Assembly (NCBI RefSeq): GCF_047675955.1
Contig: NC_132911.1
Coordinates: 70,403,133-70,467,132, forward strand
Direction: 5' to 3'
Origin: Chlorocebus sabaeus
Lineage: Eukaryota > Chordata > Mammalia > Primates > Cercopithecidae
Length of the DNA stretch: 64,000 bases
A program made the position numbers and the translations under genes. Positions 1-12,592 of this stretch are shown here, piece after piece. Each line of letters begins with the position of its first letter. Position 1 is the stretch's first letter. A model generated the notes under the pieces. The model saw only the letters and a program-made list of their open reading frames with translations, ran no database searches and had not been told where the DNA came from.

Positions 1-120
1 ATGTAAGCCCCATAAAGGCAGGAATTTTTGTCTGTTATGTTCACTGTTGTAACCGGAGTTAAATGCTGCTTGGCACAAAGTAGACACACAATAACTATCT
101 GTTGAATGCCTGATGAATGA
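1..120 (+). mobile_element. L2 LINE 3' end fragment
   Basis: The text runs through the usual L2 tail: a 'gtaagccccataaaggcagg' start, a 'tgcttggcacaaagtag' centre, and a 'tgttgaatgcctgatgaatga' style end close to the TGAATGAATGA repeat of L2. It is a decayed ancient mammalian LINE with no coding capacity. The left edge is cut by the window. Confidence 0.65.
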
Positions 121-1204
121 AATCCTCATGTAAGTACTATTGGAACAGAGAATAGGGTACGACTATTGGTCAACTAGCATTCAGAAACTATCTGCTGGGC
201 CGTATGGGCAACGCTGAAAAAGAAAATGGAAATTCTATCATCAAATGTTTACTATTTGAAGAAACGAAACGAATGAGCCCATGTGGTAAGAGATGACTGA
301 ACCCCACTCTCCTTCTAAAGCTATGCTTTTTCTTCCTTGCAACCTCGTCTCCAGGCAGCTGTCCGTCTTCTGGATCCCTGGCAACCCCAGTCCACAGCAC
401 CCTTTCTCCTCCCAGCCTAGGATTCAGTGCCTTTAGCAGCCCAGTCATGCCACTCTCTCACACCAGCCTGGCACCTGGGTGTCTCCTGAAAGCCTCCTCA
501 GAGCTGTCTTTGATGGGCAGCTCTTGCTGCCTGTCAGTCCAACTGCAGTGAAGGTGGTTGGGGTCAAATTCCCATTGTCAAGGTGATAGGAAAGACCTCA
601 GCGTGCTCTGTGGATGCAGAGTATGAAAATCAGCAAAACCAAATGAGGTGTGTGCTGTTTTTAGAGGAAGCACTAGGTAGACTATTTCAGTACAATTCTG
701 TTTATTCTTTTCTGTGCAAACCCAAATTTAGTGTACCCAATACACATGCATATGAATGCATACCACATAGAAATGCACAGACATCACACACACCCACAAC
801 AGGGATGTGAGTGTATGCATGAACACACACTCACACTCACACACCATTGTAAGGCTTGTCCTCATCCTAAGAGTTTAAGGTAATAGTTTTTTTTTTTTTT
901 TAAAGTGGATAAATGAATGAATGAAATCACTATTTTATCTGTAATCATTTGACAGAGGATGGAGCATAATAGCTACCCACTCTCAACCATCCCAGTTTTA
1001 AACATTTATTAATATTGGAGTTTATTTTTAAAAGAAATTCAAAAACTTAGGGTAAAATGTTCCCCCAAAACTTTTACTGTTGCCTGGGTTTATTATTTTT
1101 CAGAATTCAATACATTTTGGGGAACTGTTTTTCCTTTAAAGAGTGGAAACTTCTGAAGAAAATAGCCATGTTACCAATGTCGTTATGCTGAAGCCACAAA
1201 GTCA
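121..1204. other. Spacer, no gene seen
   Basis: No recognisable gene or full repeat. It contains a short CA-rich patch around 785-848 and a T run near 888-901. Open frames at 188-448 (minus) and 583-810 (plus) show no domain, start context or composition that I would call coding. Confidence 0.6.
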
Positions 1205-1345
1205 GGTTAGTGGCAATGGCCCTGGACTGAGTGCCAATTGAACTGGGTTTCAATCCCGTCTTTTTTTACTATTTTTAAATGCAACTGTATGCAAATTGCT
1301 TCTTCTCCCTGAGTCTCCATTTTCTCATTTATAATTTGGGGAGTG
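1205..1345 (+). mobile_element. MIR SINE fragment (diverged)
   Basis: It follows the MIR order: a 'ggcaatggccctggactgagtgcc' start, 'gggtttcaatccc', then 'ctccctgagtctccattttctcat'. The match is patchy, as expected for a Mesozoic tRNA-derived SINE. Confidence 0.6.
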
Positions 1346-1964
1346 GGGTAGAGAGTCTTTACTTAAATATAGGACATTACTCATCCATACATCCATATTT
1401 ATGTGCCCCCTTAAGATCCCTCTAAGATATTTTTATAAACAAAGGCTAAGCTCTTTAGCCATAAGAACCCATTGTGGGTGCAGGACATCAATACATTTCC
1501 AGGGGGGAACACATTGGGTCATCGGGTAGGTGGTGACTGATCAAACAAGGTGGAGGAAGCCAGAGGAGAAGACAGTAACAAAGAAAGAAACACAGCCACG
1601 CACCTTACTGAACCTTGGAGAGATTTGGGATTCTGCAACACCAGTTATGATTAAGCATCAGAGCAAGCCACAGATTGATCCTGGACTGGCATGATTTTGC
1701 CCCATCCTCAGGGAACATTCATCAACGTTTGGAGACATCTGTGAGTATCATGACTGGGAGGTGCTCCTGACGCCTGGGAGTTAGAAGCCAGAGATGCTGC
1801 TAAACATCCTACCATGCACAGGACAGCTCCCTTGGCAAAGAGTTATGCAGCTCAAAATGTCAAAAATACCAAAGTTAAGAAACTCCACTCTATACCCAAG
1901 AGTTGATCTCCCACTCTGAAACCCTCTCCATATTTGAAGACTAACAGATATCCATCTATGTCAT

Positions 1965-2372
1965 TGTTATGGGCTGAATTTTTGTTCTCAAAATCCATAT
2001 GTTGAAGACCTAACCCCCAGTACCTCAGAATGTGACTGCATTTAGAGATGGGGCCATTAAAGAAGTAACTAAGTTAAAATGAGACCTTTAGAGTAAGCCC
2101 TTATCTGATCTGACTCATGTACTTATAAGAAGAGGAGATTAGGACACACAGAGATTCACCAGCGATACACATGCACAGAGAAAAGTTTGCATAAGGACAC
2201 AGAGAGAAGGCAGCCATCCGCAAACCACGGAGGAAGGTTTCAAAAGAAATCAACCCTGCCAACACCTTGATCTTAGACTTCCAGCTTCCAGAACTGTGAG
2301 AAAATGAATTTCTGTTGTTTAAGCCATCCAGTCTGTAATACTTTATTATAACAGCCCAAGAAAACTAATATA
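1965..2372 (+). mobile_element. MLT1-type MaLR solo LTR
   Basis: This is a near-complete LTR of the ERVL-MaLR group. Its landmarks are 'gggctgaatttttg', 'catatgttgaagacctaac', 'cttataagaagaggagatta', 'ttccagcttccagaactgtg' and the closing 'gtctgtaatactttattata'. No internal region lies next to it, so it is a solo LTR. I could not find a convincing 5-bp target duplication. The body looks like MLT1A-MLT1B; the subfamily is inferred. Confidence 0.88.
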
Positions 2373-2639
2373 CCCACTATGCAAGTAATGAGAGGGTTCT
2401 TCTCCAAAGAAATGGGATGAACACAGAGAAAAGACCTCAAATCTGGTAATTATGAGTCCCCAGAATTATTGCCCACTCCCCTACATCACATTAAAGGGAA
2501 CTGCCAGCCTGCAATCACTGTTCCCCACCCACCAACCCCTGCTTCACACACACACACAACACACAGCTCAAGATCAGCTTATTGTCTGGCTCTTAAATAT
2601 GACGTAACAGCCAAAGATCTCTGAGGAACATCTACAACA

Positions 2640-3290
2640 CAAGAGAGAGAAACAAAGATTAACAAGCAGCATATGTAACACTGGAAAGAACAGAAATAAT
2701 TTGGAAACACAATTTAATCTTTTAAAACTCTTTAATAAATATTCTTAAAAAGAGTAGTAAAAAAAATCATTGCATCAACAGAGTACAACTAGCTAACAAG
2801 GAAAAACTATTGAAAAATAAATACATGAGCCTGAAATTCGAATAGTAGGTAAAATATAATAAAACCGATGTTGTAGAACAAAGGCAAGAAGATGTAGGAA
2901 AATGAGAAAGGTAAGATGTGTCGAGGATCAGTCCAAGAGGCCCCACATTGATCAACAGGAGTGACAAAAGAGAAAAACAAAAAGAAAGAAATCAAAGAAT
3001 TATCGCGAAGGATTGTTCTAGAGTCAAAGGACATGAGTATCCAATTAAGAAGCCTATCAAGTACCCAAGTGCTCAAACTGACAACTTACATATGTCATAC
3101 ACATGCAGACACACATACACACACATCTGGATCCATCACTATAAAACTTCAATACATCCATAATAGAGAGAAGATACTGAGAAGGTTTATCAGGAAAGAT
3201 AGAAATTTAAAAGATACCTATGAAAACCAAGAACTTCAACGAGCATCAGACCTGTCATCATAAGCCACACTAGGTTAGAGAAGATTTATT
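2640..3290 (+). mobile_element. Old L1M/HAL1-like LINE fragment (ORF1 region)
   Basis: Between about 2,930 and 3,260 the order matches the end of ancient L1 ORF1: a stretch like 'aggacatgagtatccaatt', then a CA-rich interruption, then 'agagagaagatactgagaag' and 'catcagacctgtcatca', which correspond to the RNA-binding part of ORF1p. The reading frame is destroyed by indels. The upstream A-rich part (2,640-2,900) is probably the same element but is weaker. L1ME or HAL1 are both possible. Confidence 0.55.
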
Positions 3291-5829
3291 CTGCACATGA
3301 GGTTGCCAGATGCCCCCGGGAGTTCTGGGAATAATGCCATGTGTGATTGGCTTGAAGTCCTTGGTCAAGCCCTGATTCCAGGAGGGATTCCTGACAAGTG
3401 GATTGCTCCTGCTGCCCAGTGCCATATTTATTTCACAGAATCCTATGAGATTACCAAAAAATGGCAGCGATATGATGATTTTAAGTGACTCTCAAATACA
3501 TCTTACCCAGGACAAGTTCAGTGCTCTGAGTACTGATGATGGTCCATCACTGAAACTTGGCCTGAACTGTATGTGTGGACCCCTAGGTCAGCTCTCATCT
3601 GGATTAGTTCCATAGTTTCACTTCGGATCTTCAGCACCCAAGTGCAGCTGGGGTGGCAACAGGCATCCTTTACTCCATTTGACTTTACCACTGATACCTA
3701 GGGTGGTCATCCTACTGCCCCATTCATCTGATAGGCAGTCTTTTGACAATGGCTACATCTGTCTTTACCTGGTGTTTTCAAGATCTTTGCTCTGCAACAG
3801 CAAGGGGCTTTTCCAATTGATGTCCTCCCCTGCCTCCACAGATGTGGGGATGTCATGCACTCCTGGATCAGCTGAAGCCATTCCTGATGAGAGACAGACG
3901 TTTCTTGTGCCAATGACGCTGTTCTTCTCATTCATTTTGTCCTCTCCACTGGTGGCAGTGAGTGGAAGGCAGGAGTGCAGTTAACATTAAAAGAATCACT
4001 GTCTAGGAATGTAGTAATTACAGCATAGAGTTTAAGAAAAGATAGGGTTGGAAGCTATGCTCTATGTTTAGATTGTAAAATTCTGAAGAGTAAATTCAAC
4101 ATAATCAGAAAGCAAATTATTTTTCACATTTTCTTGCATACTCTGGATAAGGCTTGCATATTTGGTCGTCATCAATGAAGCACAGCAGCAACTTTTGAGA
4201 AAGTCATTGAAAGCCAGTATTCATGGTGCAGTATTACCTGTAACAATATAACCAGACTCCAATAAATTGTATTGCAAAAGTGGTACAGATCTATATTGTT
4301 CATTGTAAACAAGTTCTCAAGAACTTGGCATCGTGAGTAATGACAGTATTGCTACTTTTCTTCACGACTGGAGATATGGAATTAGCCAAGAACACAGAGA
4401 TAGTGCCTGGACACTATGAAGAAAGAATTTTCACATGCACTGATTAAGTAATAAATATGTAAGTACCTCATCTGTATCCATTATTCTGAATGATTTTCAA
4501 TAAAACACTACACCCCACATGGGCCCATTAATTTAGTAATACTTTCTTAGTCAAATTATTTATTTAGAAAAAGATCCCACAAAAAAATATTTATCTGAGG
4601 TCCCACACATCTAGGAGCAACACTGCTGTTAGGGAATTACTTGAGGGTGTGCCTCAGCCCAGCAAGTAAATCAAGAAAACAGAAGTCTTGGGATCCAGGA
4701 AACAGGAGATTCAACCCAGAAAAGCAAAAAAGACAAATCTCAAGATAAAAAAATAAATAAACCCCAGTCTAGAAGTCAACCAGTGTTGATCAGAAGGGAA
4801 GAACAGAGTTTCTAGGGGAGAGTAGAGAGTTCCTGGGGAATGGAGAGTTCCTGATCTTGGGAGTTTCAAGGTCAAGCTCTTAGGCCTTAAATAATAGCTA
4901 ATATAATTTTAACATTTTGAAATAAGTAAATGATAAGAGCAAAATTGCTATGAAGAAAAATAAAGGCAATTAGAAACTCTCAGAAAAACAAAATGCTGTA
5001 CAAACCAGTAAACTAATCAATGTATTCCACTTGATTCTACAGTTAACCACATTTACTTAACTAAACACTGTTAATTGATTTTAAGCTTTTATATACAACC
5101 TATAAACAAGGCATGAGACACAACTGTGCTCATAAATAAAATGTAAATGTTATCAACTTTTAACAACAGAGAGGTAAAAATTCAAAAGATAAAGACTGGG
5201 AAGTGAAAGTAGTGCAGAGGAGTAAAGGAAAAGTTGGATGGCCTCATCTTTCAAAGTCATGAAAAATTAAGGATTCATCAAAATGTGGAATCAAGGATTA
5301 TAGTCCAATGACAAATGTATAAATAAAATTGTATATGTTTTAAAGTTACAAAGTTATCCCATGAAAAAGACTATATTGGGAGGATGGGTAGGTAAATGGT
5401 GGGTGTAATGAACTAAATACTCATATATTAGAGCAGTACATACTAGAAAACGTATAACATTGAATTCATTGAATTTATCAGGATATTACCTGCTAGGGAG
5501 TGGGATTTGAGACACAGTGGGGTCGGAAATTGTTACTTTTCATTATAAATATTTGATTTTAAATGTATATACAGACATCTCTTTCATAAAATTAAATTCT
5601 AAATACGATTTTTTAAAAGGTGGCTATACAAGATTATTTCTAAGGTTTCTTTTATATCTAAAATTCATAGACAGTGCTCCCAAAGCTTAGTCTACTCAGG
5701 AGGAGCCCTGGAACTTTTCCCTTCAGAAAGTCTGGTATATATTCAAGCTGACTGTCTGATCAGGAGCCAGTTCATGCCACTAGGAACCTCACAAACATTT
5801 TGATAAATGTCAAATTTTCACTCCTGACC
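3291..5829. other. Spacer, unassigned
   Basis: No gene is recognised. The 3,300-3,990 part is richer in G+C than its surroundings and has overlapping open frames on both strands (3,297-3,488; 3,403-3,615; 3,679-3,984; 3,707-3,931 minus) without any domain I know. About 5,380-5,600 resembles the low-complexity tail of an old LINE but cannot be assigned. The rest is AT-rich unique-looking DNA. Confidence 0.5.
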
Positions 5830-5945
5830 TTATTTTATCTTCTCAACAGCCCTCTGAAGCAATTATTATGATCATCTGCATTTCAAAGATGGGATTCAAT
5901 GAGATTAAATTAATTGTCCTGAATGATATGAGCTTTAAATTGTTA
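5830..5945 (-). mobile_element. MIR SINE fragment
   Basis: A 'cttctcaacagccctctgaa' segment followed by 'atcatctgcatttcaaagatg' matches the reverse complement of the MIR core (the mirror of CCTCAT..GGGTTGTTGTGAGG and of the ATAATAATAG region). Short and diverged. Confidence 0.55.
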
Positions 5946-8584
5946 GACCGAGATTCATGGCCTCACCATGCTAAGTCATTTTCTCTCCCACCACATTATG
6001 CTTTTTGTTGAGCAGAAAGAGAAAGTAAGAAAAATTATCTGCCCAAGAGCCAATCCTTCAGTTAGATGTCTATATAAATGCACTGCCCTGAGGTTATAGG
6101 GTAGCTCCTTTAGGAATCTGATGGAGCAGGCTGACAAACTATAGCCTCTTCTCCACTTGGGGTCATGAACATCAGCCATCTGACAACACACTTCACCAAG
6201 GCTGTGAGGCTCATAAGGACCTGGAAAGACTCACCCTAAGTGATTGGCACCAACACAGTGTGCAGCATCCAAAGGGCACTGGATGAGACCATTTAGACCC
6301 CAACTGAGCACCATTCCTTACGTTTGACCCACTCTCATTCTTGACATCTTTTACAAGGCCCAAGTCATGATGAGACGCTCCTGCATTTCTCTCTCATGCT
6401 GCAGTGAGAATGCTCTCAGCACAGACAGTCATTCAGAGTGGGAACTCCAGGAACACTCTGAGATGCCACTCACGCCTGCCAAAGAAAACTCCCAATACCT
6501 GTCTTCCCAGGATGTGCTGTCCACTCAAGTTACCTGCATCAAACTCATGCTTGGTGCTGTTGGGCTGCAGAGTTTCTAAAGAAGTTGTTTACTGGAAATA
6601 AAATCACAGAGTCCCTTACCTGCAGAAACTCCATGAAACACTGGACAGAGCTTACATAAATTTCCACTGAAAATATTACTTATTCCAAGTGGATCTGCCA
6701 CATGGGTAATTGCAGCCTCATAGCAATCTTGTGAAGTCAGTGTGGTCCCTCAGTGTGGTCCCCCTGGCTCCCACATGGTCCGTCTGACTTCCTTTTCCCT
6801 CCTGGGATGCTGGCCGCTCAGAGATGGACTTCATGGCTCTCCTCCAAGTGGGCCAGAACAACATTGCCTCCTTAGGTCTCTTCCTTCTTTCCCCTTGTCT
6901 CAGAGCTATGCTTAGGAGATAGGCCAGTGACTTGATAACTAACAACACCAGATGGTACGTATTGTTGTATTGCCCCTCCCGATAGCATGTTTACATTTTG
7001 CAGGTAATCTCTGGTATCTAAATTTAAAGGCTTGGCAGATGGAGGAATGTGTGGGCCCTATGTGACATAGGCCTCTTAGAAGTCCTATGGTTAATTGCCC
7101 TGTTGTAGAAACATGGAACATTTTCCTTTAGGCACCTATATATTTCTCAGTGTTATATTTTGGTATTATTTTAGTTTTATAGTCAAGTCTTATTGGTCAT
7201 AGTATGATCCACTTTCTCAAAAATATACTGTTCAGTAAAATAAACTCAGAGTAATGATAGAAATCACCCCCTAACTCCAAAGAAATATATATACAAAGTT
7301 TCCTTGATATGTAGACCTCTATTTTTAATTCATATTGTTTTTAATATTCAAAAGAGACATAAAGAAAATACTTTTAAAGGCTCAAAGTCATACCTAAGAA
7401 AAACATGAAATAAAAAGGTAGCAAAATAAGTATGAAGAGCAACTTACATATAAATTGTCTAGAATCAATTTTTATATTAGACTCATATATTCTAAATGAG
7501 AAAAAACTACACTGCTTTAAATAAACACATAGGTTTTCCCCTTTTAGTAGGTAAAATATATAAACTTAGCCTAAATTTCTTGAATGGATATGCAATAAAC
7601 TATTTATAACATCTTCCCTGTCCTACTTAACTTATGACTAATCCTAAACAATTACAGAGTCAGATGGTTGAGTATTTAAAGAAGCAAACATCTCAAATAA
7701 ACAGAGGGTCATATCTACCTGAAACCCAGAGCCCCACATCCCATATAGCTGTGGGTCCACTTAGCAATAGCTGCAAATGGAAGCTGCAAAAGTAATTCTG
7801 CAGAATCCTGCAGCCTAGAAGTTAGGAAAGATAAGGGTCCGTTAAGATCTGGATACTGTAGTCAGCCTGTGGGGGCAGGGAGGACTCCCCAGGTACCTGT
7901 AATCACTTCAAAAGCAACTTTCAGATTTCTGTAAATTTCATAAAATTCTTCCCATGTAGACCCTTCTCTGGAAAATTGGAAAACAAAAACCTACACCCAC
8001 TCACTGCTGATTCTTTATGACGCTCACATCACTGAAATTTCTCAATCCCCCCAAGGTAAAGCTTTTGCTAAAGTGAGGCTGGGTCTGCCCCTAAAGCCTA
8101 TCATTTCACTAACATTTAAAAATATTTTCTCAACATTCTCAGGCAGTGTTCAAAATCGGCCTGATATATATAGAGCCTCTTTTGTGGAATAACAAGATTA
8201 TTTTTATCATTTTCTGATTCTCCAAAATCTGACCTGTCACCAAAGAACTTCTAAAAATATCAGGATGATAATGATATCCTTCGTCATATCCTCCTGGCTT
8301 ACGGCTGCATTTGTAGAGCTGGGTTTTTATTTATTTTCTGGGGGTCCTCTCTGATCACAGCACTCATCATTTCATTGCTTCAAGAAGATGTGAGACAGAA
8401 CAGCTATCTCAGGAAGGTGGTGGATTTTGCTTCCACCTTTAAAGACAAGGTGTTTTTGTGCAATATTCAGTTCAGTTCACTCTCTGCCTATCTTTTAAAT
8501 CTCATATTTTTGTTGGAAGTATATTGGAATAGATCCTAGAAAACAAATGCTGACTGAGGAGAAGCATTTTGTTTTTTTTTCCCA
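5946..8584. other. Spacer, no gene seen
   Basis: No gene or clear transposon is recognised. A short direct duplication, 'tcagtgtggtccc', occurs twice near 6,738-6,763. The stretch from 7,140 to 7,620 is strongly AT-rich. Open frames such as 6,367-6,579 and 6,718-6,948 (minus) are short and featureless. Confidence 0.55.
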
Positions 8585-8760
8585 TAGCCGATTCAATTCA
8601 ACAGCAGCATTACTGAGTGCCTACCATGTGCCAGGAATATAAAGATGAATAGAATATTCTTTGCCCTCAAATAGCTCATAATCTGCAGGATAGACAGTTC
8701 CACTAAGAAGTAACAAGCTATCCTGTGAGAAGAGCAATAGTCTTATTGCTGTTTATATAA
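8585..8760 (-). mobile_element. L2 LINE 3' fragment
   Basis: 'ctgagtgcctaccatgtgcc' followed by 'tttgccctcaaatagctcat' is the reverse complement of the L2 tail (GGCACATAGTAGG... / ATGAGGGCAGGG...). Diverged. Confidence 0.6.
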
Positions 8761-10494
8761 ACTTACAAGAATGGGAACACCAAAAAAGGAGCTACAAATA
8801 CTGCCTAGAGAAATCAGAAATGTAATGGGAAACCAAAGGTATTTTCAAGATAGATCCCAGCAATTTCTTGCTCAGAGATTGTGTCCCATTCTTGATATAT
8901 CTGGGATTGAAAAAAAAAAAAACAGAAAACCTTGTTTTAGAGAATTGTGAGCAGCATCTGCTCCTTGGGTAGAATTTAGAATGTATACTTGGGGATATAT
9001 TGGTTTTGGTGAGTCTTTTTCAGTCATGTTTAGATAGAAGTACCTACTCACTGGCCTTGCAGGAGCCCTGGACAGAAGGAAGTTTCCAACGGCAGATGCT
9101 TCACCTGGAGAAGGTTCACTACCCTAGCAGTGACAATTCTCTCTTCACACTGGGCACGCTGTATCAATTATCCTGTCAACTGTTATATTGTCTATCGTGT
9201 CATCAATGACTGCTTCCTTCTTTTGGCTGTAGATTTGGGGGGGATAAGATGAGGACTTCCGCGCATTAAGAACCCTGGACCCTTGTTCCAGTGGCAGGAG
9301 GCTGGGGCCACAGGAAAGAGGGAACCCATAGTGCACTGCCTTTAAAGGGAAAATGATGACAGAATTCAGGAATAGTGATACATGGTATCTTGTTTTAAGT
9401 TTTCCTTTTCTCCGTAGTGAAATTTGTTAAATACTATTACCTCTTCTTGTTGTGTTGGTAAGCACTGGGGAGTAAAGAGCAAGTACAGTATTTGTGCTTT
9501 GGAGTAAAACGGACTGAAAAAGGGCTAGCAAATGATCACAAGTGGTCATGAAGAAGCTGGGAGCAGCGGACCGGAGCAGGAAGGCACACGGGATAACCAG
9601 AATGGACTTAGGGAACATGTAGACCTTCTCTGAGCATTCTCAGGAATATTTAAGGAAGGAGGCAGGATGATCCATTGGCCTCAATCAATTGGACGTTAAA
9701 AGAAAGAGGCACTGTTCCCCAACTCCTCCCAACCCTGACACATGCCTTCACATTGCAAAGGCTGAAAGAACTTTGGAATAATCTCCATTTTTCAAGAAAC
9801 AACAGTTCTGGGTTTTGAAGAATGAGTAGATGTTCACTGGGCAGCAGAGAGAAAACAAACGAGTAAACACTTTTATGGAAAAACAAGCATACGCTGGAAT
9901 GGCTAAAGCAGAAATCTCAACCACTGTCATGACTCATGGATCTGTTCTAAGCCTTTCCAAGGTTCCACATCCAAATTGCCTTGCTTTTCTCTCTTGCCAG
10001 CATGTGCCTTATGCAGACATGCAGCTTTCTACTGTCCCTAGTTGGCTAACCAGCCTTCCATTTTTTTTCCAACTTCCAAAATTTTGGTTTTCTTTTTCAT
10101 CATATCTCCCCTCTTGTTCTTAGAGGTTCACTTATTTTAAATTATTTTACTGTGAGGTTTTGGACAAGAGTGGAGATAAATGCATGTGTTCAATCTGTGG
10201 TCTCCTTCCCCAGTTATATTTTATTTATCTATTCATTATTGTTCCACCTAATGGAGAATAGCATGACACCAGGATCTTGCTTAGAAGTAGCTCTCAAACC
10301 CTAAAAGGGCTTATAAAATCACAGTCCCTCACTCAGGGTTAGAATGAGCTGTAAAAGTCAACCTGTCTAAGCTCCTATCAGATGCTTAATTCTGGAAACT
10401 CCTTCGCTTGCCTGTTATAAATTTAACTTATTGAATGAAAATGTTGAAAAGCTGTGTTATCATTTCGCTTATCATCATTCATCATATTTAGTAA
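8761..10494. other. Spacer, no gene seen
   Basis: Unique-looking sequence with an A run at about 8,910-8,922. Several 60-100-codon frames (for example 9,830-10,123 plus and 9,650-9,886 minus) overlap each other on opposite strands and show no family resemblance. Confidence 0.55.
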
Positions 10495-10745
10495 TTATCA
10501 AAATAGCTGCCACTTATGATGCACATTCCATGCACACCACCCTGTGCTGAGGGGTGTTTATGCCTCCCAACAATCCTATGAGGGAGGTGTTATTCCACTC
10601 TCCCCACTCCCTGTTTTGCAGAGAAGGAAACTGGGATTTAGCTCAGATTTAACTCACTTCCCAGTCTCTTGTAGTTTGTCCATGGCAGGCAGGCAGAGCC
10701 TAGTTTTAGACCACTGTCAGGTTCCAAGCTTATCCCCTCAGCTGT
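10495..10745 (-). mobile_element. MIR SINE
   Basis: Reverse-complement MIR: 'tcccaacaatcctatgaggg', then 'ccccactccctgttttgcag', then 'agaaggaaactgggatttag'. These mirror the deletion-prone MIR core, including the conserved TTTCCTCATCTGTAAAATG box on the other strand. Confidence 0.75.
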
Positions 10746-11299
10746 GATGGTTTCCAGATTTAGGACTATGTGACTCGGAAAGAACTGCATTGTTCTGCAG
10801 GGTGGCTGGCGTGTGCTTTCTTCTTTTCTCCACTGACAGCTTTAGTCGCTGATGGTGTTGCCATTGCCTACATTTGAATCCTCAGGATTCTGACCCACTG
10901 TAGTCCCTGGCTGACTTCTGTCTGCTACCCAGATGACTTTTTTTTTTCAACTGATAAAAATTTAGGAAACAAAAAATAATTTTAAAATTCATTTTGACAA
11001 AACAATGAAAATAAATATGTCATCAAAATGATGTACAATGCACTTTTAGGTAGTCTATAAATGGCACTGCATTGATTATCAATTACATCCATCATATCAA
11101 ATCACCATTGTTAATACATTGAGTACAGTTGAATTAAAATGTTGACCAAACCAAAAATTTCCAGTTTGGTGGGTTTGGTTTTTTTTTTTTTTTTGGTAAA
11201 ATAACCACATACTTTTTCCTGTCAATTTCAGTGGTTGAGGGTCCACTGTTAAAATAAGCAGTGAAAGAGAAAGTACCCATAACCCCAAAGCAGATAAGA
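10746..11299. other. Spacer, no gene seen
   Basis: Nothing recognised apart from T runs near 10,937-10,948 and 11,178-11,194. Confidence 0.5.
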
Positions 11300-11475
11300 C
11301 AGGACCAAGTCACAGCTCTGTGCTTGTTGTGTCTTTTGAGCAATTCACCTAACTTCTCCAAGCCACTATTTCAAAATCTGCAAGAAAGAACCCTAACACG
11401 CAATAGTATTTTGAGTGCAACTGAGCCAATACATGTATAAGTGGTCAACACAGAGTTGGAGCTTAATAAAAGCAC
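11300..11475 (+). mobile_element. MIR SINE (diverged)
   Basis: 'gtcacagctctgtgcttgtt' through 'caattcacctaacttctcca' matches the MIR 'GCTGTGTGACCTTGGGCAAG...' segment. The right end 'gttggagcttaataaaagca' matches the MIR tail 'GCTCAATAAATG'. The middle is degraded. Confidence 0.55.
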
Positions 11476-12479
11476 ATTTACCAGCTTTATCCAAGAGTCT
11501 CCAGCAAGTGTTGAAGAACTGCTTTTGTAATAGATTCGATAATGGGAGATAGACATTGAGAATACATGTAAGCAAACAGAAGAGCTTGGATGCCTGAAAT
11601 CTCATGTATTCATAAAGCATCTCCAAGACTCCTAGGGTTGGCCCCTCTAGTTCTGACAGCTATAGTAGTCATGGGACTGGACTCAGAAACTCAGAATTGC
11701 CAGCCCATTTAACTGCGCCTTGATCCACAATGTTGTGTGTGGCACACAGTGTTGCCTGTGACCTCCTATACCTCCATCGCTGCTAGGTGCAAACCCTGCT
11801 CAGCAAAACTTTGAGCATGCACAGTTCAGAAGATACGAGAATTGTCTCCTGGGGTCACTATGGGGGTCTTCTGTGGATAACAAATACCATGGGAAAGGCA
11901 ACTTATTAAGGTAAAGATTAAAATCTCCTAATGTCTAAAGTCAGCCAGACATACATTTAAATCCCAGCAGAAATTCTCTGAAAGGTTTGCCTCCACCCTA
12001 GGTCTTCCAACATTAGAAGAACTTCAGAGAGAAAGTAGGACATTTTGTCTCTCTTGGGTATTTGGGAATCAAGGTGCAGACTTGGGGTAGCATTGGGGAT
12101 CCCATGAAGAATTGAATACCTAGGCTTATATCAGAGCAGCCGCTATCTATACATGCCCCCCAGTGTCCCCTAGCGCCCCAATATTCCAAGAATGGCTCCG
12201 GGCATGGCCAGCTCCCCCACAGTCATTTCAGATTGGAGCAGGCTCCTTAGAAGTCCTTGGTGTCTGAGTCTTAGTCCCACAGTGGATGCTGGATATGGTT
12301 CAACATTCTGGATTCATGGAGGGAGGAGGGCATGTGGCAAAATATATTTAACTTATGTTATTTCTTTCCTCATTATCCCCTCAATCGTCCTTATCCTAGA
12401 GACATGTGCCTCTCAGTCAAGAAGTCATTCTGACTCTCAAAGACTCCTACAGGAAGTGGGTTGCTAGTATGGCACCATG
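11476..12479. other. Spacer, no gene seen
   Basis: Unique-looking DNA. The open frame at 12,192-12,467 (91 codons) has no recognisable domain. Confidence 0.5.
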
Positions 12480-12592
12480 AACAGGGTTCTTAGTGGGCTG
12501 AGAGCTGAGATGGAGCTCCAGTCACATGTCTGTCACTGATGGAATACATCAGTCAAATTACTTTATCTCTCTGGGCCTCAATTTGTTTGTTT
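12480..12592 (+). mobile_element. MIR SINE fragment
   Basis: 'gagatggagctccagtcaca' to 'tctctctgggcctcaatttg' parallels the centre of MIR. The tail is missing. Confidence 0.5.

Noticed and set aside
2918..3263. Overlapping plus-strand frames of 81 and 100 codons
   Set aside because: They fall in decayed L1M/HAL1-like ORF1 sequence with a CA-rich interruption.
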